Of a stretch of DNA of 64,000 bases, positions 36,673-47,166 are shown piece by piece; position 1 is the first letter of the stretch, and the number at the start of each line of letters is the position of its first letter. The DNA comes from Bacteroidales bacterium (GTDB lineage: Bacteria; Bacteroidota; Bacteroidia; Bacteroidales; Muribaculaceae), in the NCBI GenBank assembly GCA_015061005.1, contig SUXJ01000012.1, positions 1 to 64,000 on the forward strand. The letters are read 5' to 3'. A model generated the notes under the pieces. It was not told the origin of the DNA. It saw only the letters and a program-made list of their open reading frames with translations, and did not search any database. Both the position numbers and the translations under genes were made by a program.

Positions 36673-37182
36673 ACCTTCGGGGAGGTCCATCATGATGATT
36701 TGCGTTTCTGAGTCAACGCTTAAAATCATTTCATCTACGACGGGAATCAACTGCCCGCTGCCTTGAATTGAGAAATACCAATTATCAGGAGTAAGTTCAA
36801 TAATGTCCGCCACCTTACCCACCGACACGTCAGCCTGCGCATCGATTATTTCGTAGCCGACAAGTTGACCCGCGGTCATATCCTCATTGACGTCATCAGG
36901 GTCTGCATAGACGTAAAGAGTTTGCCCAACAAGTGTAGACGCATCGGTTTCGGAGTCCACGTCGTCGAGCGTCAGCAAGAGGCTTGCAGCCCCTCTCATT
37001 CTTGACGATGCCACAAAAAAAGGCACATCAAGACCATCTATTTCAACGATCAGACAAGCTTCGGGGGAGAAATCGGAATCCGGCTCCGCGCAATCGAATA
37101 GTTCAACGTTTAGCTCACCTTTTACTCCGTGAGTTTTCAATATGCGCCCAACGGGGAGCTTAATTTTGTCGGGTTCGAGCAT
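36658..37182 (-). CDS. rimM: Ribosome maturation factor RimM
   Basis: Assists 30S head maturation through its PRC-barrel and RimM domains. 174 aa with the N-terminal GRILKTHGVKGEL motif and the C-terminal PRC-barrel (VGKVADIIEL...IPVVDEMILSVD). It begins with a TAATG overlap with the DUF4290 gene. In Bacteroides I recall murA between DUF4290 and rimM; it is missing here. The last codons are duplicated at 34090-34108. Confidence 0.93.
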   Translation of the reverse strand: MLEPDKIKLPVGRILKTHGVKGELNVELFDCAEPDSDFSPEACLIVEIDGLDVPFFVASSRMRGAASLLLTLDDVDSETDASTLVGQTLYVYADPDDVNEDMTAGQLVGYEIIDAQADVSVGKVADIIELTPDNWYFSIQGSGQLIPVVDEMILSVDSETQIIMMDLPEGLLEL

Positions 37183-37778
37183 TAACGGTGACGGCGTTTT
37201 TTCTTATTTTGTGTGGGTGCCTCAAGGATTTCAAACTCTCGCAAATGAGTTTCCTCGGCATTAAAAAGGATATGCCCTTGCGATAATTGCGCCAAGTCTG
37301 CAAAAACTCGCTTATCGGTTGCCACTTCCGGATTTTCAGCCATGAGGAGCTTTTTCATGTGGTTAGCAATGAGCAGCTCCAATTCGGCTCTGTCGGCATC
37401 GCCCTGAGGCATGGCAATTGCCGTATCTATAAGTTTGAGGATATTAGCTCCATAAACGCGCTTAGAGATGAAATGCTGCGGGATTTCAACTCTCTCTGGG
37501 CGAGAATTGAGCGTTTCGGGCGAAACGGGCTCTGTGGGATAATCTATGTCGAGCTGAAAGTTACTCATAATCGCCAAGTGATCCCAAAGTTTGGCGCGCC
37601 ACTCGGGATTGGTGCGTAGCTGAGGATTGAGCCGACAAATCGTATCGACAATCACGCGAGCGCAGGCATTGCGCTCGTCGCGATCCTCGATAGTTAAGCA
37701 GTGGTCAATCATTTGCTGCACATGCCGTCCATATTCCGGCATGGGCAGCGGAGACTGATGTGTATTGTACTGTAACAT
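37182..37778 (-). CDS. DUF4290 family protein
   Basis: A 198-aa cytoplasmic protein typical of Bacteroidetes (YNTHQSPLPMPEYGRHVQQMIDHC...RDERNACARVI near the start; an acidic middle; a basic tail NKKKRRHR). Its function is unknown; gene neighbourhood (rimM, often murA) hints at ribosome or cell-wall upkeep. It follows fabG by 3 bp and overlaps rimM by 1 bp, so it is a firm member of the tetR-fabG-rimM operon. Confidence 0.88.
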   Translation of the reverse strand: MLQYNTHQSPLPMPEYGRHVQQMIDHCLTIEDRDERNACARVIVDTICRLNPQLRTNPEWRAKLWDHLAIMSNFQLDIDYPTEPVSPETLNSRPERVEIPQHFISKRVYGANILKLIDTAIAMPQGDADRAELELLIANHMKKLLMAENPEVATDKRVFADLAQLSQGHILFNAEETHLREFEILEAPTQNKKKRRHR

Positions 37779-37781
37779 AAA

Positions 37782-38528
37782 TTACATATTCATGCCGCCA
37801 TCGACCTGAATAACCTGACCGGTTACGTAGCTCGACATGTCGGACGCAAGGAAGGTGGCCACGTCAGCAATATCTTCGGGCTTACCACCTCGGCGCAAGG
37901 GTATTTTCTTGGCCCAATCTTCACGTACGGAGTCGGGCAGAGCGGCTGTCATTGCTGTTTCGATGAAACCGGGAGCAATAGCGTTGGCACGAATGCCACG
38001 GCTACCTACTTCTTGAGCAATGCTCTTGGCCAAAGCAATCATACCGGCCTTGGACGATGCATAGTTAGCTTGTCCGGCGTTACCATGAACGCCAACCACT
38101 GACGCCATATTGATAATAGAGCCGCTGCGCTGCTTCATCATCACGGGAACCACTCCTTTGCAGAAGTTGAATGCGCTCTTAAGGTTAACGGTAATAACCG
38201 CATCCCACTGTGCTTCAGTCATGCGCATGAGCAAGCCGTCCTTAGTGATACCGGCATTGTTAACGAGGATGTCGATGCGACCGAAATCTTTAACCACTTG
38301 CTCAACCACTTCCTGAGTTTGAGCAAAATCTGCGGCATTTGAAGCATAGGCCTCAACTTTCACGCCGAGCGCTGCAATTTCAGCCTTAGTGGCTTCACCA
38401 TTTTCGTCAATTACGAGGTCCGTAAAAGCAATGTTTGCGCCTTCTTGAGCAAAGCGCACTGCAAGAGCCTTGCCAATACCGCGAGCGGCACCGGTAATAA
38501 GGGCGGTTTTTCCTTCGAGAAGTTTCAT
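37782..38528 (-). CDS. fabG: 3-oxoacyl-[acyl-carrier-protein] reductase
   Basis: NADPH-dependent reduction of 3-oxoacyl-ACP in fatty acid elongation. 248 aa, a classical short-chain dehydrogenase: TGAARGIG cofactor loop, NNAG, catalytic Ser in NMASVVG and YxxxK in YASSKAG, ending VIQVDGGMNM. It lies downstream of a TetR-type regulator and upstream of DUF4290, all on the minus strand; the regulator may tune fatty acid synthesis. Confidence 0.96.
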   Translation of the reverse strand: MKLLEGKTALITGAARGIGKALAVRFAQEGANIAFTDLVIDENGEATKAEIAALGVKVEAYASNAADFAQTQEVVEQVVKDFGRIDILVNNAGITKDGLLMRMTEAQWDAVITVNLKSAFNFCKGVVPVMMKQRSGSIINMASVVGVHGNAGQANYASSKAGMIALAKSIAQEVGSRGIRANAIAPGFIETAMTAALPDSVREDWAKKIPLRRGGKPEDIADVATFLASDMSSYVTGQVIQVDGGMNM

Positions 38529-38560
38529 ATTCTTATATTATTTAGAGTGAATATATGTTT

Positions 38561-39145
38561 TCAAGATTTTTTATTTTCTACCGCATCGATAATAAAATTG
38601 ATGCATTGTTCTCGCCATTGCTCAGCCAATTCACGTTCTGAATCACGCATCAACGCGAGGTCGCTACCTCGAATTATCATGGCAAGCATTGATGGCAATC
38701 GCTGCGCCTGAACGGGGTCAAAATCGCCCGATGCAACTCCGGCAGCGACTATTTTGTCAATCATATCATAGATGCGCTCGGCAGTCATTGTGCGCACTGA
38801 ATTTGCGCGTTTGGCATCGCGTGAAAAGAATGACTTCAGCCACACATCGCCGCTCGATGGACTATCAACCACGAATTTTATGCGGTATTCCATGAGCGCA
38901 CGCAATTTATCGCCCGGAGTTATCCGACTTTCAATCGTTTGACTTAATTCCTTGATTATGCGAGCGGATTCATCTTCAATAACGGCTTGATAGATTTCGC
39001 TTTTGGTGCGAAAATAAGTGTAGATAGTGCGCCGCCCGCGATCGCTGGCGGTAGCAATATCGTTCATGGTTGTATTCTCGATGCCTTTGCGAGCAAAGAG
39101 CTGTCGGGCCACGTCGATGAGTCTTTCGCGCGTTCTTGATGCCAT
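38561..39145 (-). CDS. TetR-family transcriptional regulator
   Basis: 194 aa. The N-terminal helix-turn-helix is clear (RLIDVARQLFARKGIENTT, then DRGRRTIYTYFRTKSEIY); the C-terminal ~130 residues form the helical ligand-binding part. It is the first gene before fabG, which suggests control of fatty acid synthesis or membrane composition, perhaps with autoregulation; the ligand cannot be read. The promoter is at 39156-39186. Confidence 0.92.
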   Translation of the reverse strand: MASRTRERLIDVARQLFARKGIENTTMNDIATASDRGRRTIYTYFRTKSEIYQAVIEDESARIIKELSQTIESRITPGDKLRALMEYRIKFVVDSPSSGDVWLKSFFSRDAKRANSVRTMTAERIYDMIDKIVAAGVASGDFDPVQAQRLPSMLAMIIRGSDLALMRDSERELAEQWREQCINFIIDAVENKKS

Positions 39146-39155
39146 TATTTCAGTG

Positions 39156-39186
39156 CAAATTTACGCAAATTCCGCGATATGAGCAA
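39156..39186 (-). promoter_or_regulatory. Promoter of the tetR-fabG-rimM operon
   Basis: -7 box TAAATTTG (39156-39163), 20-bp gap and TTG (39184-39186) on the minus strand, 10 bp before the tetR ATG. A TetR operator could overlap it, but I see no clear palindrome. Confidence 0.7.
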
Positions 39187-39214
39187 TAGCACCGTTACCG
39201 ACCGGCCATAAACG

Positions 39215-39248
39215 AGACGAACTCGCGATTTAAGTCGCGAGTTCGTCT
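39215..39248 (-). terminator. Hairpin ending the rpmB-rpmG-DUF4295 unit
   Basis: Perfect 14-bp stem AGACGAACTCGCGA / TCGCGAGTTCGTCT with a 6-nt loop. The T tail is poor, so it may serve partly as an mRNA 3'-end protector. Confidence 0.75.
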
Positions 39249-39289
39249 GTATTATTATCGGTAAGAGTCTTTTTATTTAAATAGTTCTT

Positions 39290-39439
39290 TTACTTAAGAG
39301 CAGCCTTAACTGCGTCATTGGGAACCATTTCTTCTTTGAAGATGTATGCACCGGTTTTCGGTGAGCGTTCCATCTTGATTACTTTGCTGTAGGTACGGCC
39401 TTCACCCTTCTGAAGTGAGGCCACGGTTTTCTTTGCCAT
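39290..39439 (-). CDS. DUF4295 family small protein
   Basis: A 49-aa basic protein (MAKKTVASLQKGEGRTYSKV...AYIFKEEMVPNDAVKAALK). DUF4295 proteins almost always follow L28 and L33 genes in Bacteroidetes and are presumed ribosome-associated; a direct role has not been shown to my knowledge. It lies 22 bp after rpmG. Confidence 0.9.
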   Translation of the reverse strand: MAKKTVASLQKGEGRTYSKVIKMERSPKTGAYIFKEEMVPNDAVKAALK

Positions 39440-39461
39440 TTCCTGTGGGTCTTAAGGGTGA

Positions 39462-39650
39462 TTATTTAATTTCTTTGTGAACTGTCACCTTCTTGAGGAT
39501 GGGGTTGTACTTTTTGAGTTCCAAACGCTCAGAAGTGTTCTTGCGGTTCTTGGTGGTGATGTAGCGGGAAGTGCCGGGCATGCCGCTTGCCTTGTGTTCG
39601 GTGCATTCAAGAATCACCTGCACGCGATTACCTTTTGCTTTCTTTGCCAT
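39462..39650 (-). CDS. rpmG: 50S ribosomal protein L33
   Basis: 62 aa, starting [19 protein letters not shown] and ending [16 protein letters not shown]. Only the first Cys position is kept, so it is a largely Cys-free, zinc-independent L33. It lies three bases after rpmB. Confidence 0.96.
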   Translation of the reverse strand: MAKKAKGNRVQVILECTEHKASGMPGTSRYITTKNRKNTSERLELKKYNPILKKVTVHKEIK

Positions 39651-39653
39651 GAC

Positions 39654-39917
39654 TTAAAATCCTATGCATTTAATGTCGTTTTCTTTGAGATATCCCTTCT
39701 CGGCTGCTTGAAGCATAGCTGCATTGAGTCCGAGTTTGTTGATTGTGCGCAGACCTTTAGCGGAAATAGTGAGGGAAATCCACATTTCCTGTTCTGCCCA
39801 GTAGAACTTCTTGGTGAAGAGGTTTACGTTAAATTGGCGCTTGGTGCGACGCTTCGAGTGCGAAACGTTGTTACCGGTCATGGCTGTCTTGCCCGTGATT
39901 TGACACATCTTTGACAT
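39654..39917 (-). CDS. rpmB: 50S ribosomal protein L28
   Basis: 87 aa with the standard [23 protein letters not shown] opening split by basic residues, and the C-terminal [13 protein letters not shown]. First gene of the rpmB-rpmG-DUF4295 unit, which has a leader of about 140 nt that might contain a control element. Confidence 0.97.
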   Translation of the reverse strand: MSKMCQITGKTAMTGNNVSHSKRRTKRQFNVNLFTKKFYWAEQEMWISLTISAKGLRTINKLGLNAAMLQAAEKGYLKENDIKCIGF

Positions 39918-40065
39918 GGCTGTACGGTGTTGTCTTCTAACTGGTTATGTTATTATTTTACTAATCTCGAGAATTTGTTCCGAACCCTCAGCTCCTCGCT
40001 CATATCATCGGCAAGCGCATCACTTCTCGCCGACTTTTCCGGAGATAGGGTCACAAAACAGTGTG

Positions 40066-40097
40066 CAAAGTAACGAATTTTTTGGCAAATGCGCAAA
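40066..40097 (-). promoter_or_regulatory. Promoter of the rpmB operon
   Basis: TTACTTTG (40066-40073, one mismatch to TAnnTTTG) and TTTG (40094-40097) with a 20-bp gap, about 150 nt upstream of rpmB. Confidence 0.65.
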
Positions 40098-40123
40098 TAT
40101 TCGTTGAATTTTCTTTAAATTTT

Positions 40124-41011
40124 CTATTCGGAGATATTGATTATCACCTTCCCTTCGGCAACGGCTTGATCATAGAGACGCATTCTTAACAATGCGTCAA
40201 GTTCTGTCAAGCGAGTTGCTTCAAGGGTTTCTCGAATGAGCGGGGCAGCCGACTCATAAGGCATAACAGCTCCGACAGGCAAAACATCGCTAACGGAAAG
40301 CAGATAAGTAAAGCCGTCATGCTCAAGCTCAAAGGTATATCCTTTTCGAAGTTGCGACGCTGATATTTCTGCGGGAATTTTGGTAATTATCTGCTCCCAA
40401 GGAACCCACTCATCACGAAAATAGTCATAATGAATAGCCCCATACAGCCCCACCTTTTCCAATTCCTCTATATCCTTTTGCAAGGTGGATTTATAGAGTT
40501 TCTTGACTTTTGCAATGGCAGGAGCATTCGATTCGATTTTAATATAAATACCTTTTAGCTGCGGTTGACGCAGTTTCATTGCCGAGGCATGATCGGCGTA
40601 ATATTGCCTCACATCAGCTTCTGAAATATGCAGAGAACTATCGGCTCTCACCGCCAATTCGCGATATTTCCACATAATGAGGTTTCGGCGATATTCTTCC
40701 GTCAGCCGCTCAATTTCATCGTAACTGCCAATTTTCTCGAGGGCCACTTCGGTAATCAATTTATCGGATACCCAAGTCTTTACATATGCAGCCACAAAAT
40801 TAGCCGAATCTACCGGCGAAAGGTTTACCGGCAATGCCCGACGCATGTCGTCAAGAGTCAACACCGACGTTCCAACAACGGCAAGCGTTTCTGCGGAGTC
40901 TGCCGCCGATAACGCCTCAGTCGTCCTCTTAAACGAGCAAGCGGCCACTGCCGAAAGCATCATAACGATGCTCGCTGCGATGGCCGCTCGCTTTGTGATA
41001 GTTCTAATCAT
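40124..41011 (-). CDS. Periplasmic lipoprotein, SurA-like chaperone without a visible PPIase domain
   Basis: 295 aa. Lipobox AVAAC (Cys near residue 25) after a signal peptide. The mature part begins with a SurA N-domain-like segment (VGTSVLTLDDMRRALP; helices VSDKLITEVALEKIG and LTEEYRRNLIMWKYRELAV), but I cannot find a complete parvulin domain behind it. It overlaps its upstream neighbour by 4 bp. It likely escorts outer-membrane proteins through the periplasm, together with that gene's product. Confidence 0.75.
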   Translation of the reverse strand: MIRTITKRAAIAASIVMMLSAVAACSFKRTTEALSAADSAETLAVVGTSVLTLDDMRRALPVNLSPVDSANFVAAYVKTWVSDKLITEVALEKIGSYDEIERLTEEYRRNLIMWKYRELAVRADSSLHISEADVRQYYADHASAMKLRQPQLKGIYIKIESNAPAIAKVKKLYKSTLQKDIEELEKVGLYGAIHYDYFRDEWVPWEQIITKIPAEISASQLRKGYTFELEHDGFTYLLSVSDVLPVGAVMPYESAAPLIRETLEATRLTELDALLRMRLYDQAVAEGKVIINISE

Positions 41012-42882
41012 TTAGCTTTTTTAAGCACTTTCTTGTTTACTTTCACGGGATAGCGTTCGCGCAGGGTCGTGATCCACTGCTGCTCAAGTTCGGCAATCCA
41101 ATCTCCCGTAACTTTGCCTCTCACGTCAGCCACTTCTTCGGGCGCGTCAATCAGATGGCCCAAATATGTAACATAGTTGGCCCAACGACCGCTTAATGCC
41201 GGCTCATGACCGCCAAAAGCCACGTAGTCCACAATTGCATTCTCTCCCTTCGGGAGCACCACGCGCTCTACTCTGATATTCTTCGGGAAATTCTCTTTCA
41301 GCATATCGCCCAGCTGTGACGGCTCGGGTTTGGCAACATCAAGAAACTCCTGAACCTGAGTCATCAGCGAATCACTTGTGGCATAAATGATGTAGCCTTT
41401 CCAGCGAGGTGCTTCAAACGCATACTTTTCACGATTTGCCTGAAAATATGCTTCAAGTTCTTCGGGGTTGGTAGTGGGACGATCCCATACGTTTTGCTGC
41501 ATTGACGCAAAAAGCATAAGACCTTCGCTATATTCGCGCGAGAGATTGCGGAATTCGGGATATTTCTGTTCAAGGCGATGATCTTCATAGACCAAAGTCA
41601 CGGAAACCAGCTTCTCGTCAAGCTTCTCTGCCACTTGCGCTTCTTCTGTGTTGCGAGGGTTCATGCGAATCTTGTTTTTCACGAAGTCGGCAATGGTTAC
41701 GATGCTATCACCGACAAAGATTAGCGGCGTCTTATCTTCGGCCATTACCACTGAGGTTGAATCATAGCCAATTTCGCGCACCGATGCCAAGAGAGCGTCG
41801 CGACCCTTGTCGTTGAAACGTGTCTTGTACTCCTTCATCAGCGACTTTCCGCGAGCAATGCGAGGCATTACGCTACGTTTGTCGCGAGAAATGGCCACTT
41901 TGATCTCATCCATAGCCTGCTTGCGCGACTTTGTGCGCGAGTCTATACGCTTGATGATGTGCCAGCCGAAACGAGTCTTAATCGGAGAGCTGATTTCACC
42001 GTTTTTCATTGAGAACACTGCTTCGTCAAATTCAGGCACCATGCGACCGCGAGCAAACCAATCGAGGTCGCCACCGCGCTGTCCGGATGGACAGTCGCTA
42101 AGTTCCTGAGCAAGAGTTTCAAAACTCTTGCCGGCAAGCAGCTCATTATAGATGCTATCTATTTTAACTTTTGCGGCCGAGTCATCAGCGTTTTCTGCCA
42201 CTTGGACAAGGATATGAGCCGCGTGAACCTCGCCGGCGTTGGGACGACGCGCGTTGACTCTGAGCAGATGTAACCCATAAGGAGTCTCGATTACTTCCGA
42301 GATAGTGCCTACAGCGGTATTATATGCTCCGTCTTCAAACTCAAAGGGATACACACCGGCTGAAATCCAACCGTATGAACCTCCGTTTTTCGCCACGGAC
42401 TGATCAACGCTGTATTGCTTGGCGAGTTCAAGGAAGTCGGTTTTTCCGCTAACCGCCACCGCGCGAATGGAGTCTGCAAATTCCGGACGCGAAAGCGGAA
42501 GCATGATATGATCAATGTTTACGTCTTCAAGAGTGTGAGAATAAGCATCTTCCAGTATTCGTTTCTCTTCCTCCGGGTCTGCCAAGAATGGCAATGATAG
42601 TTCGCGACGATATTGGCGGAAATCCTTGCGATACTCGGCAGTAGTGTCTTGACGTTCGTGGCGGGCCTGAGCAACTTTCAATTTGTAGTCAATGAAGCGC
42701 TGCAAGTACTGCTCCACGCTTTCTTGTTCAAGCTGTTGATCAGCATTTTTATGATATAGATACTCGAACTCGCTGAGAGTGACGGGTTGTCCGTCAACGG
42801 TCATCAAAACCGGGTCTTTGGGCTTTGCAGACGCAGATACAACCGCAGCGCCCGCAAGAAGGGTTACTAAAAGTTTGTTCAT
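41008..42882 (-). CDS. Periplasmic peptidylprolyl isomerase with two parvulin domains (SurA/PpiD-like)
   Basis: 624 aa. Signal peptide (MNKLLVTLLAGAAVVSASA), a SurA N-like helical region (LMTVDGQPVTLSEFEYLY), then two parvulin domains: about 115-225 (IDHIMLPLSRPE, GGSYGWISAG, ETPYGLHLLRV) and about 222-325 (AAHILVQVAEN, GGDLDWFARGRMVPEF, TRFGWHIIKRI). A third, diverged PPIase-like region makes up the C-terminal 200 residues. It folds or protects outer-membrane proteins. The order guaB, then PPIase genes, is common in Bacteroides, so it is a conserved neighbourhood. Confidence 0.92.
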   Translation of the reverse strand: MNKLLVTLLAGAAVVSASAKPKDPVLMTVDGQPVTLSEFEYLYHKNADQQLEQESVEQYLQRFIDYKLKVAQARHERQDTTAEYRKDFRQYRRELSLPFLADPEEEKRILEDAYSHTLEDVNIDHIMLPLSRPEFADSIRAVAVSGKTDFLELAKQYSVDQSVAKNGGSYGWISAGVYPFEFEDGAYNTAVGTISEVIETPYGLHLLRVNARRPNAGEVHAAHILVQVAENADDSAAKVKIDSIYNELLAGKSFETLAQELSDCPSGQRGGDLDWFARGRMVPEFDEAVFSMKNGEISSPIKTRFGWHIIKRIDSRTKSRKQAMDEIKVAISRDKRSVMPRIARGKSLMKEYKTRFNDKGRDALLASVREIGYDSTSVVMAEDKTPLIFVGDSIVTIADFVKNKIRMNPRNTEEAQVAEKLDEKLVSVTLVYEDHRLEQKYPEFRNLSREYSEGLMLFASMQQNVWDRPTTNPEELEAYFQANREKYAFEAPRWKGYIIYATSDSLMTQVQEFLDVAKPEPSQLGDMLKENFPKNIRVERVVLPKGENAIVDYVAFGGHEPALSGRWANYVTYLGHLIDAPEEVADVRGKVTGDWIAELEQQWITTLRERYPVKVNKKVLKKAK

Positions 42883-42903
42883 AGATATAGTGATATTTGT
42901 GTA

Positions 42904-44391
<1,488 letters not shown>

Positions 44392-44422
44392 TCAGTAATA
44401 AAATGAGGTTTGTTTATTTGTG

Positions 44423-44453
44423 CAAAGATAGATATTTTTTTTAAATCTGCAAA
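44423..44453 (-). promoter_or_regulatory. Promoter of guaB
   Basis: -7 box TATCTTTG (44423-44430), 19-bp gap and TTTG (44450-44453) on the minus strand, about 40 nt before the guaB ATG. Confidence 0.75.
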
Positions 44454-44488
44454 ATGCCGATTTTGGTGCAGAGCAGCATAGAGCGCGC

Positions 44489-44776
44489 TTACGGTAACTT
44501 AACGTCAATCATCAAGATTGCCCACATGGCTATCACAACTGTTACGAACACATCGAACCAACTCCGCCTAATGGCTCCCCAAACAGTATTTTCGCGCTTG
44601 GCGCAGTAAAGTTTGGCAAAGCATACTATCACCGACACGATAGAGGCAATCCCATACACTTCAGTGGTATATGTCCATTCCGCAATGCGAAAACCGGACG
44701 AAACGAAAAAAAGAAGCATCAAAATCGAACGCGAATGGCGCGCGATTCCTTGAATAAATCCGTTTAACTTTGTCAT
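44489..44776 (-). CDS. Small membrane protein of unknown function
   Basis: 95 aa, strongly hydrophobic with three likely membrane helices (ILMLLFFVSSGFRIAEW, VYGIASIVSVIVCFAKLY, WFDVFVTVVIAMWAILMI) separated by basic loops. No family recognised. It sits just downstream of the terminator at 44791-44835 and has no convincing promoter of its own; expression may depend on read-through. Confidence 0.6.
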   Translation of the reverse strand: MTKLNGFIQGIARHSRSILMLLFFVSSGFRIAEWTYTTEVYGIASIVSVIVCFAKLYCAKRENTVWGAIRRSWFDVFVTVVIAMWAILMIDVKLP

Positions 44777-44790
44777 AAATCAATCTTAAG

Positions 44791-44835
44791 AAAAAAGGCA
44801 TTTGGAGTTGCATCTGTTCGTCAACTCCAAATGCC
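44791..44835 (-). terminator. Terminator of the 44851 gene and protease cluster
   Basis: Perfect 14-bp stem GGCATTTGGAGTTG / CAACTCCAAATGCC, followed on the minus strand by T6. Confidence 0.9.
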
Positions 44836-44850
44836 GTAATAATAACCCTT

Positions 44851-45747
44851 TTACTGTCTTTTTATCACTTTTTTGCCATTAATAATAAAAAAGCCTTTGC
44901 CGGGGTTCACCACCCGACGACCTTGAAGGTCATAGACCGTCTCCGATGCTTCATCAACTCCGACTGCCACTTCGCCGATTCCGCTCTCGCCCTTCTGAAG
45001 ATATTCCACTCTCTCAACGTTGGTTATATCCGGGCGATACATCGCGGCATAACTGCCCTCGGGCAGCGTCAGAGTGTATTCCGCACCCTCATCGAACGTG
45101 ATCGCCGGAAAATCCACCGTACACATGCTCAAGTTGAAATCATGATAATCCACAGTGGCCGCATACCGGCCTATCACTTCGCCGTTGCGCTTCAGAATCC
45201 ATTGCGGCTCGCCAACCGCCACCACTGCAGCAGCAATTGTCAACTCAAGCCCAACATAGCGCTTGTCGGTAGTCGAAACATACTTCGGAGTCACCTTACT
45301 CACGTAATCTATGCTTGCCGGGACCTTAAAGCGAACCGAAATATCTTCATTAATCTGCGTCGGGTCTGACTTCAGGGCAACCGAATTTGCCTTCAGAGTG
45401 AAAACATACTCCTCACCCTTAGGCAGATTCACTTCGGGGAAATCAATGTAAAGCATGTCGGCATTGCCCGTGTACCAATCTTCGGGTTCAGCGAGTTCCA
45501 AGCCCGAAGCCGTCGCCACCACTTCTCCGCCGCAAGTAACCACTGCTTCAGCTCCCTCGTTAATCACAATCTTATCGGCAAACTCCATGCCGCAGCCGGT
45601 CCATGGTGTCAACATAACATAGCCGTCTTCAAAATACGGCGAACCAACACCCATCATTCCTGCAGTAATACTATTAGGCACCAATCCTTGACCATAAGCC
45701 GAAAGTGACGCAACCACAGCCAAACAAACAAATATAATCTTCTTCAT
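44851..45747 (-). CDS. Secreted protein with T9SS-like C-terminal tail
   Basis: About 298 aa from the ATG at 45747 (MKKIIFVCLAVVASLSAYG signal peptide); the longer frame to 45795 crosses the -7 box. The mature part has two beta-sandwich-like units with similar endings (DFPEVNLPKGEEYVFTLKA and DFPAITFDEGAEYTLTLPE), so an internal duplication is likely. It ends VYDLQGRRVVNPGKG and FFIINGKKVIKRQ, a T9SS-like sorting tail. Despite lying next to a subtilisin gene it has its own promoter. Role unknown. Confidence 0.7.
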   Translation of the reverse strand: MKKIIFVCLAVVASLSAYGQGLVPNSITAGMMGVGSPYFEDGYVMLTPWTGCGMEFADKIVINEGAEAVVTCGGEVVATASGLELAEPEDWYTGNADMLYIDFPEVNLPKGEEYVFTLKANSVALKSDPTQINEDISVRFKVPASIDYVSKVTPKYVSTTDKRYVGLELTIAAAVVAVGEPQWILKRNGEVIGRYAATVDYHDFNLSMCTVDFPAITFDEGAEYTLTLPEGSYAAMYRPDITNVERVEYLQKGESGIGEVAVGVDEASETVYDLQGRRVVNPGKGFFIINGKKVIKRQ

Positions 45748-45764
45748 AATCATGAAATTTTGTA

Positions 45765-45772
45765 CAAATATA
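45765..45772 (-). promoter_or_regulatory. -7 box of the 44851 gene
   Basis: TATATTTG on the minus strand, 17 nt before the ATG. It lies between the protease gene and this gene. Confidence 0.6.
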
Positions 45773-45797
45773 GACATAATATTATTTAATTCCAAAT

Positions 45798-47153
45798 TTA
45801 AGGTTTAGGAGTATTTCTAATTGCCTCATACGCATTAACTCGACCATAACCGGCTTGCGGACTCCAGATTCCGAATTCATTTTCCTCCGTATCACACAGG
45901 GCTGGAATCCCACTTGTATTTACAGCCAAAATTTGTCTTACCTCGTCTATCGTAAGGGTTGGATTGCGTTCTAACATCAGAGCGACCACTCCCGCAACGT
46001 GAGGACAAGCCATTGAAGTACCGCTTTCCACAGCAATTTCATCATTGGGGAAGGTTGACCAAATTGCGTCTCCCGGTGCACAAATAAACATATTATCGCC
46101 AATAGAACTAAATATTGCCAAGGATCCGTTAACATCAGTAGCTCCAACTGCTATAACCTCCTCTCTATAATTTGCGGGAAACGCCATATCGTTATTTATA
46201 ACATTTCCCCATTCGTCTAAAATTGCATTGCCGGCAGCGCATACTATAATACACCCTTTCCCATTTCGACCATTAAGTATCGCATCATCTAACGCATCAG
46301 CAATCTTATCAGAAAATGGAGATGACCACGAACACGATATTACGTCTGCACCGTTTCTCGACGCCCAATTGATTGCTCTTGCCAAGCCAGCGACAACTCT
46401 CTCCTTTGGGTACCTAAAATCCATACCAGCCGCCATAATTTTTGCATCAGGCGCGACTCCGGTCACAAAGATTCCGTTATTTCTAACTGCCGCAGCAATA
46501 CCTGCACAATGCGTGCCATGATCCCCTACCGGGATCGGGTATCCGCTATAATCGCAATTATATGTCATTATAATGTTATCTTTCAAGTCTACGTGATTCA
46601 CATCAATTCCATTGTCAATTATTGCGATTTTAACTCCGCGGCCACTCGCATATGTCCATGCCCGACTAATATCGACATCATCGCCAACACTGGTCATATT
46701 GCATAGATTCCACTGTTTTCGCACATCAGGGTCATAGGAAATTTGAAGAGCATCAAAACTAAAATCCGGCTCTGCAGCCGCAAAATCTCCGGTTTCATAT
46801 ATGAAATTGGCTATTGAGAGCGCCATTTCTTTTGGTTGAGTTGTGACTTGCAAGGTATACCATAGCGGCATATATTCATCATGATTCACAATTTGAAGTT
46901 GCTGCTCCTGTGCCAAATTTTGAAGCGATACAGAGTCTGCCAACTCGTTTAATTTAACGTATAGATAACCTGTTGGGATAAGTTCCATACCACGCTCATC
47001 ATAAAACACAGATTCATCATTTATCGCACGAGAGTTGTCATTCCCATCCTTTTCTATAAGCGGCATTTGCTCACCTCTGAAGTAATAATAATTTTGGGCA
47101 CTAATTGCTGACGTTGCAAACACCAATATACTTATTATATTTAATCTTTTCAT
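45798..47153 (-). CDS. Secreted S8 (subtilisin-like) serine protease
   Basis: 451 aa. Signal peptide to about residue 19, an N-terminal propeptide (roughly 20-140), then the subtilase core with Asp180 (IAIIDNGIDVNH), His212 (GDHGTHCAG), oxyanion Asn309 (AAGN) and Ser380 (GTSMACPHVAG): a complete catalytic set. There is no C-terminal sorting domain; it ends soon after the catalytic domain, so it may stay periplasmic, use Sec plus another route, or depend on the sorting-tail protein encoded just upstream (47167-48810). It is co-transcribed with that gene and the DUF3244 gene. Confidence 0.9.
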   Translation of the reverse strand: MKRLNIISILVFATSAISAQNYYYFRGEQMPLIEKDGNDNSRAINDESVFYDERGMELIPTGYLYVKLNELADSVSLQNLAQEQQLQIVNHDEYMPLWYTLQVTTQPKEMALSIANFIYETGDFAAAEPDFSFDALQISYDPDVRKQWNLCNMTSVGDDVDISRAWTYASGRGVKIAIIDNGIDVNHVDLKDNIIMTYNCDYSGYPIPVGDHGTHCAGIAAAVRNNGIFVTGVAPDAKIMAAGMDFRYPKERVVAGLARAINWASRNGADVISCSWSSPFSDKIADALDDAILNGRNGKGCIIVCAAGNAILDEWGNVINNDMAFPANYREEVIAVGATDVNGSLAIFSSIGDNMFICAPGDAIWSTFPNDEIAVESGTSMACPHVAGVVALMLERNPTLTIDEVRQILAVNTSGIPALCDTEENEFGIWSPQAGYGRVNAYEAIRNTPKP

Positions 47154-47166
47154 AATGTCTTAGATT

